Origin: Onchocerca lupi
Taxonomy: Eukaryota; Nematoda; Chromadorea; Rhabditida; Onchocercidae
Assembly: GCA_028564675.1 (NCBI GenBank)
Contig: JAOVVO010000453.1
Location: 1-64,000 of the forward strand
Direction of reading: 5' to 3'
DNA length: 64,000 nucleotides
This document shows, piece by piece, positions 47,613 to 61,411 of this stretch. The translations under genes and the position numbers were made by a program. The notes under the pieces are model-generated. The model saw only the letters and a program-made list of their open reading frames with translations, was not told the origin of the DNA and did no database searches. Numbering within the stretch: the stretch's first letter is position 1; each line of letters starts with the position of its first letter.

Positions 47613-49026
47613 CTCGATGCCAAGGTTTTGCAAGTAGTGTAACAGACAAAATTTTAGTGAGTCTTGTGATCAAACATATAGATAGAAATATTACTGTGCG
47701 TTCATTTTAAAATTAATTAATTTTTTTCATAGTATTTTATCGATAATAAATTGACTCTTATCATTTGTTGATATCTATTGACATAATTTGATAGAAAACT
47801 CTTATCCTCAAAATATTTGTTCCATGAAATTGTCAAAATGCTGTGGTTAAAACTATTTGACGAAAGATACAATGTATATGAAAGAATACATCAAATATTT
47901 CTATTCTCCAGCATTTATCACGTCTATCACGGTAATTTTCTTAAATTCATTTTGATCTTTGATCACGTGTTCTCACATCACGTATTTGACTTTCGATTAC
48001 GTCTTTTTGAAAAGACCTTCGATCATCTATTTTTACTTCATTTATTAGTATTTTCTTCTCGAAAATTCTAATACATATTTTCTTCTGAATGAATCTGAAT
48101 TTGCAATATAAATCTAAACTATTTTATTGAAAAGAAAACCTTCTTCATATGTTTCTTTTTTAATTTAAAATTTATCACTTATTTTAAGTAAAATCTTTAT
48201 TAATTTTCATTAAATAAATCAATAAAATTAAAAAACTTCTATGTGGTATCCATTGAACAGATTATTTTGCTTTGATCTATTAAGTTTGACTAAGGAATAG
48301 AACCATAAATAAGACTGAATCATTAAACTTGATGAACTTTTAACATTTATAAAAATCGTCAACCTTCTTTCCATTCAATACGTCATAATGATTTTTAATA
48401 TCTTGAATTGCTAGAAATTTTTCAAAAAATTCATTAAAATCTCAAATCGCTAATTTGTTTTTCTGCTGTCGAATAACAGTTTTCAACAATGAAAAAAAGT
48501 AAAAAAAGAACCTTTCTTTTCAATCTCTCTTTTACTGTTAATTGTTATTTTCTAGCATTGGGTATATTGATTCACAGATACAGAAAAAAAGAAAAAAAAA
48601 GGAGAAAAAAGTGATAATGCAATTGAGCATCAAATCAAACAACAAATTTTGAATATCAATTAAACATCATATTTTATGATTTTTGCTTGACCAATAACAA
48701 ATTTTTTTCCTGGAAATTTTTATAAAATAAGTCAAAGTTTTCATTTATTACTTTCCAGTCATTCTGATTTCCGATCATCTTTGTTTATTTAATTTATGTA
48801 GAATGCTGTAAATTTGACATAATTATTTCGATTAATTAATTAATCAATTGATTAAGTTATTTTTATAATTATTATTGCAAGAAATGTATATATATTATCT
48901 TGTATTACCAAGTTTCCCTTTAATCGATTAAATTGAACAATCGTAAAAATTGTTTAAATTTTAAAATTAATTAGTTATGATTTAACAACAGAAAAGAAAA
49001 TTTTTTTCTGTCAACATGATAAACGA
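47613..49026. other. Spacer between peptide array and SLC6 gene
   Basis: No supported gene. The frame at 47817-48071 (+, 84 codons, FSSIYHVYHG..) has repeated 'gatca.gt.tt' phrases around 47955-48020 and no splice context. Duplicated-block similarity ends near 47.2 kb, so the peptide array appears to stop here. Confidence 0.45.
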
Positions 49027-52000
49027 TTAAATGATAGCACGTGTAGCTCTTTCTTCGTATAATGCCTGTTGGCGATAAATGCCTAATTCGGGTGACCAGC
49101 GTAAGTCAGCAACAAATAAGGATTTTATGGTTCTTCCAGTTTGATAAGCTTTTATCGCATGAATTATCATGTTAATAATGATAACACTCAATGGAAGCAG
49201 CGTTATCAGAGTTAAGACAATAACATTACTGAAAATTAATGCATTAAAAAATTAGTAAAAAAATTTGAATCTGAAACCTTTTTGGAAAACGGAAACATGC
49301 TTCTTTCATGATCAAGAAGAATTATAAATATGCACAGAAAACGGAGAATCAAAATGTGCCTATTATTCATTCCCACAAGAAAATTCAAAACGTAAACAAA
49401 ATTTGCTAATATTTATTTCTAGAAGAAGATTAAAAACATTAGAAAGTTTCAGAATCAAATTTACTTTCTTAACTGCTACACATCATATTTCTAGAATTTA
49501 AGAATAAACAATCATTCAAAACAATGTAAACATTATGAAATTTAATAAGATTTATGCCTTTTTTTCCTTTGAATAAACAAATTCATTTCTAACTTTGTTT
49601 CGATTTTTTTATATTATTGTAACAACTACAGTAAATTTATCTTATATACAACAGTTGCAGTAAAAGTAACCGAGAGATGATATAAAATTTTTTAGTTAAA
49701 AATTTATCAAATTAAATTTTTTTCTACGTGAAATTTTCTTCATTATATTCAAATAAATCATCAAATGTTCAATTTAACATCAACCTGTATATTTTGCCTT
49801 CAATGATGATGAATAAAGCAAGCGCGAATGAAACCTAAAAAACTATTAGTTACTTATAATTTAAAGCAAGGCGCAAAGAATTATCAATTGATATTTTCAT
49901 ATGAATGAAACAAACAAAAAATGCCTCATTTTTTCTTATCATTATCTTTAATAATATTAGCGATTGCTAAAAGTGAATTAAACTTGAAATAACTGAAATC
50001 TTGCCAAACAAAGTGCTGGTGTAATAATATACCAACAAGCGGTCCAGTACCAATTTATTGGATATCCCAAATATCTATAAATGATTTTTTTTTTCATGTG
50101 TAAGACGAAAATGATTGACAATCAAATGAATGGATTTTACAAAATAGTTTTTTTAGGGATTAAAAAAGTAATACTTTCATAATTCTATTGAGAATTATAA
50201 AGTAATACTTTCACAAATTTGCAAGAAAAAAAAAAAGTGGTATTTTCATAATTTTTGTTAGGAAAAAAAGAATTGTTTGTTAAAAAGTTCATTTACTTCC
50301 AAAAATTATTTGGCGGTTCTCGAAGCATTGTATGCAAATTGACCATTAATCGTTTTAGAGGATAAATATGAATGCTTATTAATGATTCAAGAAAAGCAAG
50401 AACTAAGATAAGAAGCGCCAGATGGAAATAACGAACTTTTATGTCGCCAAAGGCCTGAAAAAGACATACATAATTCGATTTGTAAAACTTGTGCAGTCTT
50501 AATGGATAAACTAATTTTCACATAAAATTTCAACTTTTTCTTTTTTTTCCAACTCATTTTGCGATTGTTATTGTTTTCAGCATAGATTGAATAAAAAGAT
50601 TTCGTACTATTTTCAATCATTTTAAAAAAGAAAGTATAAAGATAAGTTTCATTTTTGAAGAGGCAAGAAAAAATGGTGAGAGACAGGAAGAGAAATACTT
50701 TTAGCAATCGTTTTTTAAAAAAAAAAAAAAAAAACTTTAACTTATTGAAATTATAGAGTTTTGATTTTTGAAGGAAGTTACTTTGGATTATTGTATAATG
50801 CAAAATTAACTGAATTTAACTGATCCTACATCGCTTGAAAGAAAATTGCATGTACTTATAGCTAAAATATAAGCCTAATAAGCTATACTATAATATAAAA
50901 ATTAGAAATAGTTATAAAACGAAATTGAAAAAAGTTATATGAACTTATGAGAAATGAAATATTGCTTGAGATTTAAATTCAGTCATTAAACATATTAGCT
51001 CAAATAGTACTAATCAAAATAAAGGAAATTTTAAAAAAATATCTTAAGCTTACTGAACGACCATAAGTGTAAATATATAAGTTTATGAGCAAGAAATATA
51101 TGCAAATGATTATATTTCGCGATGTTTTTGGTTCGATAAATTTAATTCGTGCTAAAGTTCGATATACAGTCATAATAATCATTTCAAGCGTTAGTATCTG
51201 TAAGACTTCTATGATTTTTTATTATCACAGTCATAATTTTCCGTAATTAATTAATTTATTCGCTGATTGATTACACCACTGTAACTCTCTGATTAATTAC
51301 ACAAATACAATTCTCTGACTGGTTGCAGAATTGCAATTCCTCAATTAATTACACAATTACAATTCCCAAATAATTGTACAATTGTAACTCTCTAATTCGT
51401 TACACAATTATAACTTCGTGATTCATTACTCATTATTTCTTATAATCATAATCACTCATGATTTTTCAGCATTTCTCACAAATTTTTAATATTCAATCTT
51501 GAATATTTCGTAAGTTATGAAAGTATTCACATATTCCTATGCCAGGCTTCAATTGTATTCTGATGCTCTCGTCAGTCATTCTCTTAAATGGGCTTTTAAA
51601 TCGATTATGTTGTAATTTTTTCAAATATTCACACTTTCTCAGCAAGATATTTGACAATGCTTCATATAATTAAAATACATATTTTCATATGTTTCAATTT
51701 GATTTGCTATATTTTTGAGAATATTTATTGAAAATTTTACTTGTGTGCTAATTGTAGATAGAAATAGTGAAAAATAGATAAGAATGAGTATGAGTGCACC
51801 AAAAGATGTTTTAGCAAAAAGTAAGGATAGTACGATGAAGAATACATCTTCGCCATGTTTCCAAAGCATTGCTACTAAATTAATGAAATGTTTCGAATAA
51901 ATTAACTGAGATAACCACCGGCATATTGATTACATTTAATGATAAAATTTAATAAAGTAATAAGAGTATCGTGATGAAAAGTCCGAATAGTCTTGAAACT

Positions 52001-55000
52001 TAATTATTACTAATCAGAATTATCGGTGACAAATTAGAATTATTCGATTTATATTTCATAGCCAAAATTATTGACCTGTTAATTTTTTATTTGTGATAGC
52101 AAAGAAAAAAGAAAGAAAAGCTGTTAAATGGTATTTCTGTTCAATGAAGAAATTTCATCGGTTGCTGAAATCCGTTTTGCATTTATTTTATGTCGATGAA
52201 TTGCTTTTCAGCTCAGATCATTTGAATCTATTTATTTTCATTGGGATTGAACAGTATTTTTTTAATTAAATTTTTTGATAAGGAGAAGAAAAAAGAAAGG
52301 ATTAATTGAATTTATGAAAAATTTAGTCTAAACAAGCATACTTACAGCCTTTTCCAACGCTCATAGGAAACATAAATTCAACAGCTGCACCACTTACAGA
52401 AAATACAAAAATGCAAGCAAATAAATTAATTATCATTCCAAAAATAATTACCAAAAATGTATCACTACAATATGTTTAGGTAAATATGTAAGTTCTTTTT
52501 TTTTTTCATTTTTTCTTTAAATCAAATTAATCCACAAATGATGCAATAATGCAGTTATGATGCAATGATGCAGTGTTTAATTGATAATTTATTGATTACA
52601 AGTGTTTAGGAGAAAATTATATCATTGTTAATAAGTAAGGAGAAAAATTGTACCGCATAAAATTATTCCGAAAATTCTTCATTGATGCTATTGTTATATA
52701 TGTGCCATCTAATAAGTTCGGTGCTATTGTTGCCTTAAGGTAAGGAAAGATATTATTTGACTTTTTGTTTCTTTTTAAGTAAAGATATTATTTCGTTTTC
52801 TAGTTCTTTAAGTACTCTTACCTTATAGTAATTTACGCTGTTACAATGTAAAATGAAAGGATTTAAAACTCGTTCTTAATGTAATACTAATAATGGCAAT
52901 AATGATAATAATAACAACCATAAATATTTTCTGATATGTAAATTTCATCTTTTCTGCTGCAAAATTTCAGCTAATTTTTTATTCAGATGTCGGAATTATT
53001 GGTGAACAGAAGAAGGAATATTACCGAAGTTCACACATTTATTAAATCTAAACTATTCTTCCTACTAATTTTTGATTAATGACATCAATTTCTTGCTTTT
53101 ATCTCAAAGAAATCAAAATTATTTCTCGTTCAGATTATTCAAGAAATATTTTTGCCTTACTAATTCTTTCTCTTGACGTAAACGAGGAGAAAAAGTCGAA
53201 AACTTATTGAAGAAAATTTTATTTCAATCAATTTCATTATAAAATGTTCAAATAAGAAAAAAAAAAAGGAATTACTCGTTTTAAATTCCAATTTACGAAA
53301 AATAATTTTTGATTCATCAATATTTTATTATTGATACTATTGTCTTTTTTTCATCGGCATAGATTCAGTTTCATCCTATGATTTCCAATTGTTATAAAAA
53401 TAATAGAGGAAAACCTGAAGCGCAGCAGTGACCCAAACTTTCAAGTCGAGAAATTCATGCAAATCCGGTGAAAAACCTTCCGCTATTGAAGCAATTGTAT
53501 TTCGAAAACCAGCTTTTACAGTTGCATAAATAATACAAATTATCATACAAAACGATGGAAATACAACAATAAATCGAGCTATCTAGAACACGATAAAAAA
53601 TTGTAAAATTCGTGTGAAATGAAGCGATAAATTGGAATTTTTTTTTATTTAAATTAATTTGCTTAGACCAATTTTATGCTTTTTGCAACATTGATTCCGA
53701 TGAAAATACCGTTGTAACAATATATTTATTCTTCATTTTTTTTTCTATCATTCCTATGCAACTAAATGCTGAATTTGCTACGAAACGAAATAGATTATTT
53801 AGGTTTAATTAATCTAATTACGGTCTCTTCTTCATCGATTCAATTAACTTGCCGAAAAAAAACTGAAAAAACCTTAGAATAAAAATGTATTCCAAGAATT
53901 GCAATTATAGCGATAATTGCCTGCTCGATAGTAGCTGAAGCAACAAAAAATTCACTTATTTTCGTAGATTTATTAATCTTCTCTTTCCTAAATAGAAAAA
54001 TTAAATTTCTAATTACAAAAATGCAATTTCTTCCAATTATCAAAGGATAATCAATAATGAAAGAGAGAAAATATTGATTGATTTCATGGAATTCCACTTT
54101 TTTCTATGTTCGAAAGATTTTAATTTGGCCAAATAAATGTCTATTAAATTTATCCGTATACCAATAAATATTTGGCGGAAATTCACGAAGTGCTTCAGAA
54201 GTTGATGTCATAGCGATGATAATTTGTTCCCATGTATAATTCAAATTCGTCCTATTATTAAGCAATCGCAAATTGTAACATTTTGAATAATATTGATAAT
54301 TACCGGTTGCTTCATTACATTTTACATACGGATCATAGCAAGATGCTGAAAATTTGTTGCACAAAAATTCAAAATAATATAATCAGAATGAAGAATCGTT
54401 GTACGAATCTTATCATTTCCAAATAAAATCTTTCAACAAAGAATAAAATTAATAATATATTCAATATGATAAGTAAAGCACTTTTGTTTAAATTTCAAGT
54501 AATTTTCATCAGGAAAAAAATTTGTTTTTGAAATTTTATTTGACAAATTATGCATAGAATAATTTCAAATAACACGTATGAAAGTAACAAACAACAATAT
54601 AATAATTCAAATAGAAATTATCAACAAATATTGACTTAAATTTCAAAAAAAAGAAAATTTAAAAAAGAATTGACAACAATGAAAAATAAATTTACAATGG
54701 CCTTCGTAAACACATTCTAACCAAGTAGTTCGTGACCAAGAACTGAATACAGCGGTGATACTTTTAAATGTATAAAAAATACCCATCGCGGAATACGATA
54801 ATAGAATACTTTTGAAAATGGCCACTAATAACATTGCAATACCAATTCCTGAAGCAAGGAATGAAATCCGGAAACGGACGTGAATTTTTTCATCATCCCA
54901 CGTCAGATACTGAAATATCGCCAAAGCAATATCTTATCCAGTCATTTCACTGAAAACTTTCACTTCACAGCTTACAATTTATTATAACCGTACAGCATTC

Positions 55001-56449
55001 CTGATCCATATATTGATATCACGATAGTTTGTAAAGTGAAATCTAATAATTGGTTAAATATCAAAATATCGGACAATTTGACTGGTAAGATTATGTGGAT
55101 CAGAAACTGTCGGAAAAAACGGGATAATATTAGCGTAAGTATGTTTAAAGTAATTGTATTATAGAATATTTCTTTAAAATGATTCATAAATATAAATGAA
55201 TGTAATGAATTGTTCTCATCTTTGTCTCCAATAAACAGACTTATTTACAATGTTTGGAATTTTGTAAAATAATTCCCACTATAAAAGGCGCTAATTGATT
55301 TATTTGAGAATACATTCTATCGCCATAACTCTCGTCGGCAATTCTACAATCAGTAAATTCAATCTTATTGATTTTTGTATGTTTATTATTTCTTTTTTTG
55401 CCGTTTAAATAAGACTATTGAAACTTCTTTCACGAGATCACTTGTTAAAGACCCAGTTTATTCGATTCGTGAGATTGATTGTATTATCTAATAATCCTCC
55501 TGCAATACCTAGTAGTTGGTTCTTTCTGAAGTTTTATACAGGATAGCTGAATTATGCAATGACGCTGTTATATTCGCTAAAGCGTTTGATTGGAGGAATT
55601 GTGGTACGAAACGTTTTCAATCTATTCGCAAACTTTCAATTTGTCTGACGTTTCGCTTGCCTGAATAGAGCGTAGACATTGAATTTGTGCTCCAATTAGG
55701 CCATTTTTGGTAGGCAGAACTGGCGCTATGGAATGAGTCTACTCACTTCAAATCTTTTGTTAATCAATAAAATTTTTAATATTTATCTGTGGTAAACATT
55801 AACAGAAAAAAAAAAAGTTTTCCGTAACAGAATTGCTATATTGTTATACTGAACTACATATATATGAACATTATGAACAGATCATTTCAATAAGTCCGAT
55901 AGTTTTCGTTTCTTCTTTTCCTTTTAAATTTAGATAAAGCAAGATAACTTTTTTACAGAAAAGATCAAAGTAAAGTTTGAAAAAGTCAATACTTTAAATA
56001 CCTCCAAAACCAGGACAAAGATGATAGAAAAGTTGCATTGATGGAAGTGAACTATATTGGCCTATGGCATTCTCCAAATAAATAATTGGAATAGTGATAA
56101 AGATGAGACATAACACATATGGGATCAAAAATAAAACTGAAATATGTAACTTTAAATGTTTCATACTTAAATATAGAAGAACTTAAATACATACGTAAAT
56201 ATTTATATCATTTATTTTGATGCCATTCATACAATGCAAAAATTTTGGGTTAGAAAACTTTTAAATTTTTATTAAATTTGTATTGAATAAAAAGGAAATA
56301 AGATTACTTCCACCACTTTCCGAGCAAATAATCGGAAATCGTAAAATATTGTTGAGTGTGACAATAAGAGATAAGATGATAAAAATGTGATCAGCACGAT
56401 TAGTGAAACGGAATGCTGTATGAGTAAATTGCTGCCGTATTCGTTCCAT
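49027..56449 (-). CDS. Divergent SLC6 sodium-coupled transporter
   Basis: Exons read by eye on the - strand include 56449-56308 (TM1), 56136-56002 (TM2), 54909-54696 (TM3), 54345-54162 (EL2), 53987-53873, 53582-53415, 52736-52654, 52464-52346, 51874-51741, 51197-51054, 50454-50297, 50074-50010, 49834-49784 and 49228-49027. Family marks: TM1 NNILRFPIICSESGG; TM2 FLIPYVLCL..PIIYLENAIGQYSS; TM3 GIGIAMLLVAIF with WLECVYEGHC; EL2 with N-glycosylation sites NRT and NYT; TM5-6 FSPDLHEFLDLKVWVTAALQ; TIASMKNFRNNFMR (usually SYNKFNNN); TM10 AFLESLISIHIYPLKRL. These proteins carry amines or amino acids into cells with Na+ and Cl-. The TM1 Asp of monoamine carriers is Thr here, so the substrate is open. 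The phase from TM2 to TM3 does not agree, so an exon is missing or misdrawn. The ATG at 56449 follows TTTTTAG directly. Confidence 0.82.
51265..51430. repeat. 26-bp minisatellite in an SLC6 intron
   Basis: About six tandem units of 25-26 bp of the type 'gattaattacacaattaca' plus 'attctct' fill the stretch, with 70-85% identity by eye between units. It lies in the intron between the exons at 51874-51741 and 51197-51054. Unit borders are clear from the repeated 'ctct' ends. Confidence 0.75.
54972..55110 (-). other. Extra TM6-like exon inside the SLC6 gene
   Basis: On the - strand, after CCGACAG and before a GTAAGC donor, an open stretch reads FLIHIILPVKLSDILIF, then QLLDFTLQTIVISIYGSGMLYGYNKL-like sequence (given by its key residues Q, G-S-G and Y-N-K). 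SLC6 TM6 normally shows Q.FFS...G.G.L..YNKF. It sits between the TM2 and TM3 exons, where TM6 does not belong, and does not splice in phase to either. It may be a relic of a second, tandem SLC6 gene or a mis-assembled exon. Confidence 0.4.
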
Positions 56450-57947
56450 CTAAAAATTATTTCATTCCATTATTTTTCAGATTTATTTTATATAAAAAAA
56501 CCAAAAAATTTCGACTATATTTCGATTTATTTAAACTTAGAAATCATTGTTTAACATGTAATTTTTTTTTTTTCGGCATAAAATAATTTGAAAAATTCTG
56601 ATTCATATTAATGTTCAGATTTTCAAGAAATTAAGGCAAAAAATTTGGGATCGATAATTTTGTCTGAATAATATTTTCAAAAGAAGAATTAGATTACACT
56701 ATAATCATAGATTCCAGTAAATGATTGAATTTCTATTTCTTCTTCCACGTATTTGCCAATATTTTCATATCGTTCAGATCGATTATCTTCTAAATACATT
56801 AATTTCGCAGCTTTTTAGAAATATACTAATTATTATTAACTCATTAATTTAATTTTTCTAAAATTGAAGTGATGGCTTTTTAAAAATATATATAGAAATA
56901 ATTGTGGCTAAGAAATGCTAATATGCAGATAGGTATGAATGAAAAAGAAACTTAAAGCAAACCAAAATCAGTAAAGATGAATTGTTCTAAACAATTATTA
57001 CTCCGATCAGTAAAACAGAAAATTGCAATTTAGTCATTGAATGTTTGCTCTGAGAGGTTCACACAAAAAATTGCAATAATCACTTTCTTTAGGTTTTGTA
57101 GGAAAAAATGCCATATTTTTCTTTTTCTTTGGTAATAATTCTTGTTTTTCGATAAAGATGCCATCCTCACTTTTAGCTGGGTGCATTATTTTTCAAACTT
57201 ATTGATATTATTCTGAAACATAGAAACTTTCTGAAAAAAAAAATGTACTCTTTAAGAACGTCGCATTTATTAGATAAGATTCAGAAAGTTCTTGAAATTG
57301 TTTCAAATACAAATTCGTTTCATTAAATTAAAGGAAGATATCATACGGCAAACAATTTTATAACTGAAGTAAAACTGCTCGCTTTTTATATACTTGAATG
57401 GATGAGATAAATAATTATTTCATTCGAAATTAATAAGCAACCGTCCGATAATGCGATAATTCGAATTAATAATCTTTCTGATTTTATGGATGGAAAACAA
57501 AATTTATGCAAATGAGGGAAGCTTCGAAAAACAAGACATGCAAATGTGTTTTTCATTGGCTTTAAAATAGATTGCATAAAATGTTTACTGAATATGAATG
57601 AAAAAAAAAAAGATCAAAATATATCATTATGCAAGGTGGTGCGATAACAATGCTCAATTACACATTACTTTTTCACTGTATTTTTGCATAAAATCTTCTT
57701 GTGACAATTGAAAATGGAAATTTATATTGAACTATCGTTGTTAATCTTATAACGTATCTGTTTGCAAAGTTATGTCACATTTGTTTCGAAAAATAATAGA
57801 CGTATTTGTGGAAAAGTAACTGGATTTTTGAAAAGTATTTTGGTTGAAATCTCTGGAAATTAAATGATATAATCACAAATATTTGTATTTGAAGAGGAAA
57901 AAAAAACGATTAACAGGATAACATGAACGAATAAATTGAATGCTTCG
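56450..57947. other. Intergenic spacer
   Basis: No gene is seen between the SLC6 start and the four-span protein end; the genes are in the same orientation with about 1.5 kb between them, so they are probably not one operon. The 63-codon - strand frame at 57386-57577 has no splice context or recognised match. Confidence 0.5.
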
Positions 57948-59635
57948 TTAAATTTCAATCTTTTTTTCTTCGTGTTCCTCAATTTTTTTCAATGCTTTGG
58001 CATTTACATACCAATGAAGTGCAATGTATAATTCAACTAGCGTTATTATTTGAATCCCAAATATTGTAAAGAATATGATAAAATATGCCGATACTATAAT
58101 ATAAGTGTAAATTTTATTTTTTTACAAGTGGAAAATTATAATTTTTCAGAGTGAATTGAATAATTAAGATTAAAGTTTCAGTGCATTTTTCTTCATTGTT
58201 GATAAGTACTGAAATAAAATTTATGCATTTTAAATTGAAATAAGGAGCAGTTTTTCTACATGATTTAAATATATTACCAATAATTTTTTCAAGAATAGCA
58301 ATTATTGTAAAACAAATCAAACAAGCAATTACGAAGAAGTTAATAAAAATCTGAAAATTAAATTAACATTGATTTACAAGACATAATTTTTGAATAATAT
58401 GAAATAATTTCTGAATAATACGAAATATTTATATGTTATTTCGGAAAGTCAGCACTTGCTTTCAGAATCTATTATCCAAATGATTTTAAATCTCGAAACA
58501 ATTGCATTTTGGAACTTGCGAGTTATTTCTCCTAAGGAGAATACGGATAGTTATAATTGAATTTTATCATGAATTGTTCAACATGTATTATGCAATGATT
58601 CTACTGTAATCAGAATTCAGCATGTGTGAGATACTTCTGTGGTAAATTACATGTTTTCTGAGAAGGCACATATTGAAATTAAATTATATTTTAGTAGTTG
58701 AAAATTGGAAGCTAAACCGTACGATAATCCATCGATGATGAATTAAATTGCAAACTGATCAGTTAAACATAGCAACTAACCAAGTAAATTATAAATGGTG
58801 AAATAAGTAGTGATATCTTGCATACATATGCAAATGCGGCAAGAATTCCGGAAATCCATACCGGAAAGATAAGGATGAAGTGGATTACAGCACCGGCAAG
58901 TCCTTCGGTAACTATTAGTGCAATTTGCGTTTTCATTGCTGTTATTATCGTAAAAGCAGCTACAGTTAACATCCAAATCTAGAAATTACTTTGCCATTAA
59001 TTTCTTAATTGAAATATTTTTTTTTACTTGGTATATTTTTTAAGTTAATAATGAAAATGTGTAAATTTCGTTTTTTCAATGCATGTGGCATTTGTTTATG
59101 TAACTAATAATTTCTTGTTTTTTAGCTTTCGTTATCGGAGAGAGAAAAAAATGCTTAATAAAAGTGAATAATTTCAAAAAAAAAAAAAAAACCATTGAGT
59201 TTTATTGGTTCAGAATTATTAATTTTTGTAGAACAAACATTAATACTGCAGCAACAGAAGTATTGTTCCTTTAAATGAAGATATTTTTCTAGTTTAACTG
59301 AAAAATTAAATTCCAATAAAAGGAAAATACAAATTTATCGTTTCAATACTCGGATTGTATTTTTTCTGACATCAGTGGGATTTCAAAGAGAAGTTAATTT
59401 TTCATTCTCATACAAAGCAAAAATTTTTAAATTTTTATCACAGGATAGCAAAAAATCGTTCCTTAAGAAATATGCTTAAATTATTATCAAAATTACCAAA
59501 AAAATTTTCCTTCAAATATTCTGTTCCATTTTTTTCTTCCGAAATATATTCATCCGATTCAGGATTATAATTCTGTGACAATATTTGTGTTTCATTTCCA
59601 TTGCTCTGAGGTCGACCATTTTCTAATAATTCCAT
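57948..59635 (-). CDS. Small four-membrane-span protein
   Basis: Five exons join in consistent phase: 59635-59497, 59297-59239, 58978-58781, 58350-58278 and 58093-57948, for 204 residues. An acidic, Asn-rich cytosolic N-terminus (MELLENGRPQSNGNETQ) is followed by EQYFCCCSIN, a likely palmitoylation site, directly before the first membrane span. The spans are WMLTVAAFTIITAM, IHFILIFPVWISGILAAFAYV, INFFVIACLICFTIIAI and YFIIFFTIFGIQIITLVELYIAL. The C-terminus is charged (ALKKIEEHEEKKIEI). This layout resembles MARVEL/LAPTM-like tetraspan proteins of vesicles, but I see no diagnostic motif and cannot name the family. The exon phases and the exact length give good support for the model. Confidence 0.72.
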
Positions 59636-61411
59636 TTTGATAAATTATACTTTCCATAGTCGATTTACTATTTACAGATTTTCTTTTGCTCATATGCAAA
59701 TCAATTCAAATGCATGTCAATCATAATAAGGTTGACATAACTCGGTGTTTGACTTTCACTATGCAGATTATTTGAAAAAACAATCAATTATCATTGGATT
59801 GGGTAAGTTTTAATGATATCAAAATATTTAAATTTATTTATCAAGATAGGAAGGACAAATTTGAAATGCTAGCCTCTTGAAATCCGAACATAAATAGAAA
59901 CAGTTTGTCAGTAGAACTGAAATGATAAAATAATCCAAGTATTTTGAGCAGAAGAAATTTGTACTCTTTCTCAGATAGTTGAATTACTTATCCATATTTG
60001 AGCACAAAAGCCTTTGTTCTCTCATCTTCCGATCTGCTAATAGAGCTTATGGTCATTGTTTAAACTGTTTAAATCCATGTTAATTATCTGGAATGTGGCA
60101 AGGACTGAAGTTTGTGTGCATTGTCTCAAATATTGCAAATATTGCCCATCTCATCTCTTTTGTCCTGATAATCAACTTTTGTTATGATTGTGTTGCAAGA
60201 CTCCGCCCAATATCCATATAAAAAAGAGCTTTTTGAGTCGACAGAGATCAGTGTCTTCGAAATCGGTGTCTGCGGCAGTTCAGTTCCGTCCAGTTTCAAA
60301 GATAACTTTGACGACAGCAAGAAAGATAGTTCAACAGCAATTGTGGAGCGAAAAGAGGAGACAGTTGCAAACGAGAAGTACGACAACGTAGTAAACCTTC
60401 AAATGATTATTAAGTTTGAAACATTTAAACTACCGTTTATTATTTTCGTGCATTGTTCATTCAATCCTTACTATTGTATAAGCGAGATATTGAGTATAAT
60501 ATCATATAAATCCAATGCAGCATATTTTTGACCTAACGGAGTTACAATTGCAAGAAAATTTCCAACCTAACAAACTACAATTGCAACTGTCAGATTTTTG
60601 CTCAGTGTATTTTGCCGAAACTTTTGGTAGCTATCGATAATTCGTATCATATGATGTGCCTTACTATGATTGACATCAATAACTTCTTATCAGATTTTAT
60701 GAAAAATAATGTTACAATTATATTGAATATGATTACATTTCACGATATCTTTCTTTTATCTAATCTTCAAAATCGGAAGCTTTCTCCACATTTTTCTTTT
60801 GAAATATAATGCAATGAAAAAATACTTTTTAAATTTTCGAAGAAAAAAGAAACAAATGAATACAATCAGAAAATTAAATTACATTGCGAATAACAAATAA
60901 AAGCAATTGGTATGGCAAATTCTACAGATCATCTGAAATTATTGTTCGCTTTGCGAAATATTTGCACATTCAAGTAGACGATGATCAGAATTATTGAAAA
61001 CTTGATTGTTGAGGGATTGTATTATCCGAATTCGGTGGTGGCCAATTTTGTGGTAAATACAGTACTGAAATTTTCTTACTCATAATTTCATATAGTATGG
61101 TATGAAGTTAGCACATTACACGATATCACACAGCATGATATTGCATTGTATGATATTTGTACTATTTAACGTTTTTGCAAATTTTGCACGATTAGAGTAT
61201 GGTACAGTTACAGTAATTATTACCGAATTTTAAATGTAGTATAGCATTATTGATTAGGATGTAGTAATCGTTAATTAATTGCTACAAATTAAATACAGTA
61301 CATTATTAGTTAGGATGGAATAATTGTTAACTGTGTAAGAATATAAAATTCCATGAACTGTATCAAAAGTGAAGTGTAATCAGAGAAAAGGAATTATTAA
61401 TATTGCTAAAA
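59636..61411. other. Spacer with a GC-richer, promoter-like patch
   Basis: 60180-60390 is richer in GC than its surroundings and open in both directions (115 codons +, 86 codons -), yet neither frame has a signal, splice context or known motif. 'catataaaaaagagc' at about 60215 is TATA-like, with 'gatcagtg' some 25 bases on, so it could be an LTR or RNA polymerase II promoter; no target duplication was found. At 60532-60590 the phrase 'cctaac..a.ttacaattgcaa' occurs twice. 61080-61160 carries a short 'gatat' repeat. Confidence 0.35.

Noticed and set aside
47299..47710. Open frames of about 98 codons on both strands (WKWPWWKFWFWC on +)
   Set aside because: They are shadow frames of the Gly/Phe-rich exon; the aligned signal exon and dibasic site point to the GPFG frame.
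60126..60531. Overlapping 115- and 86-codon frames
   Set aside because: Both strands are open because the patch is GC-richer; no motif, signal or splice support.
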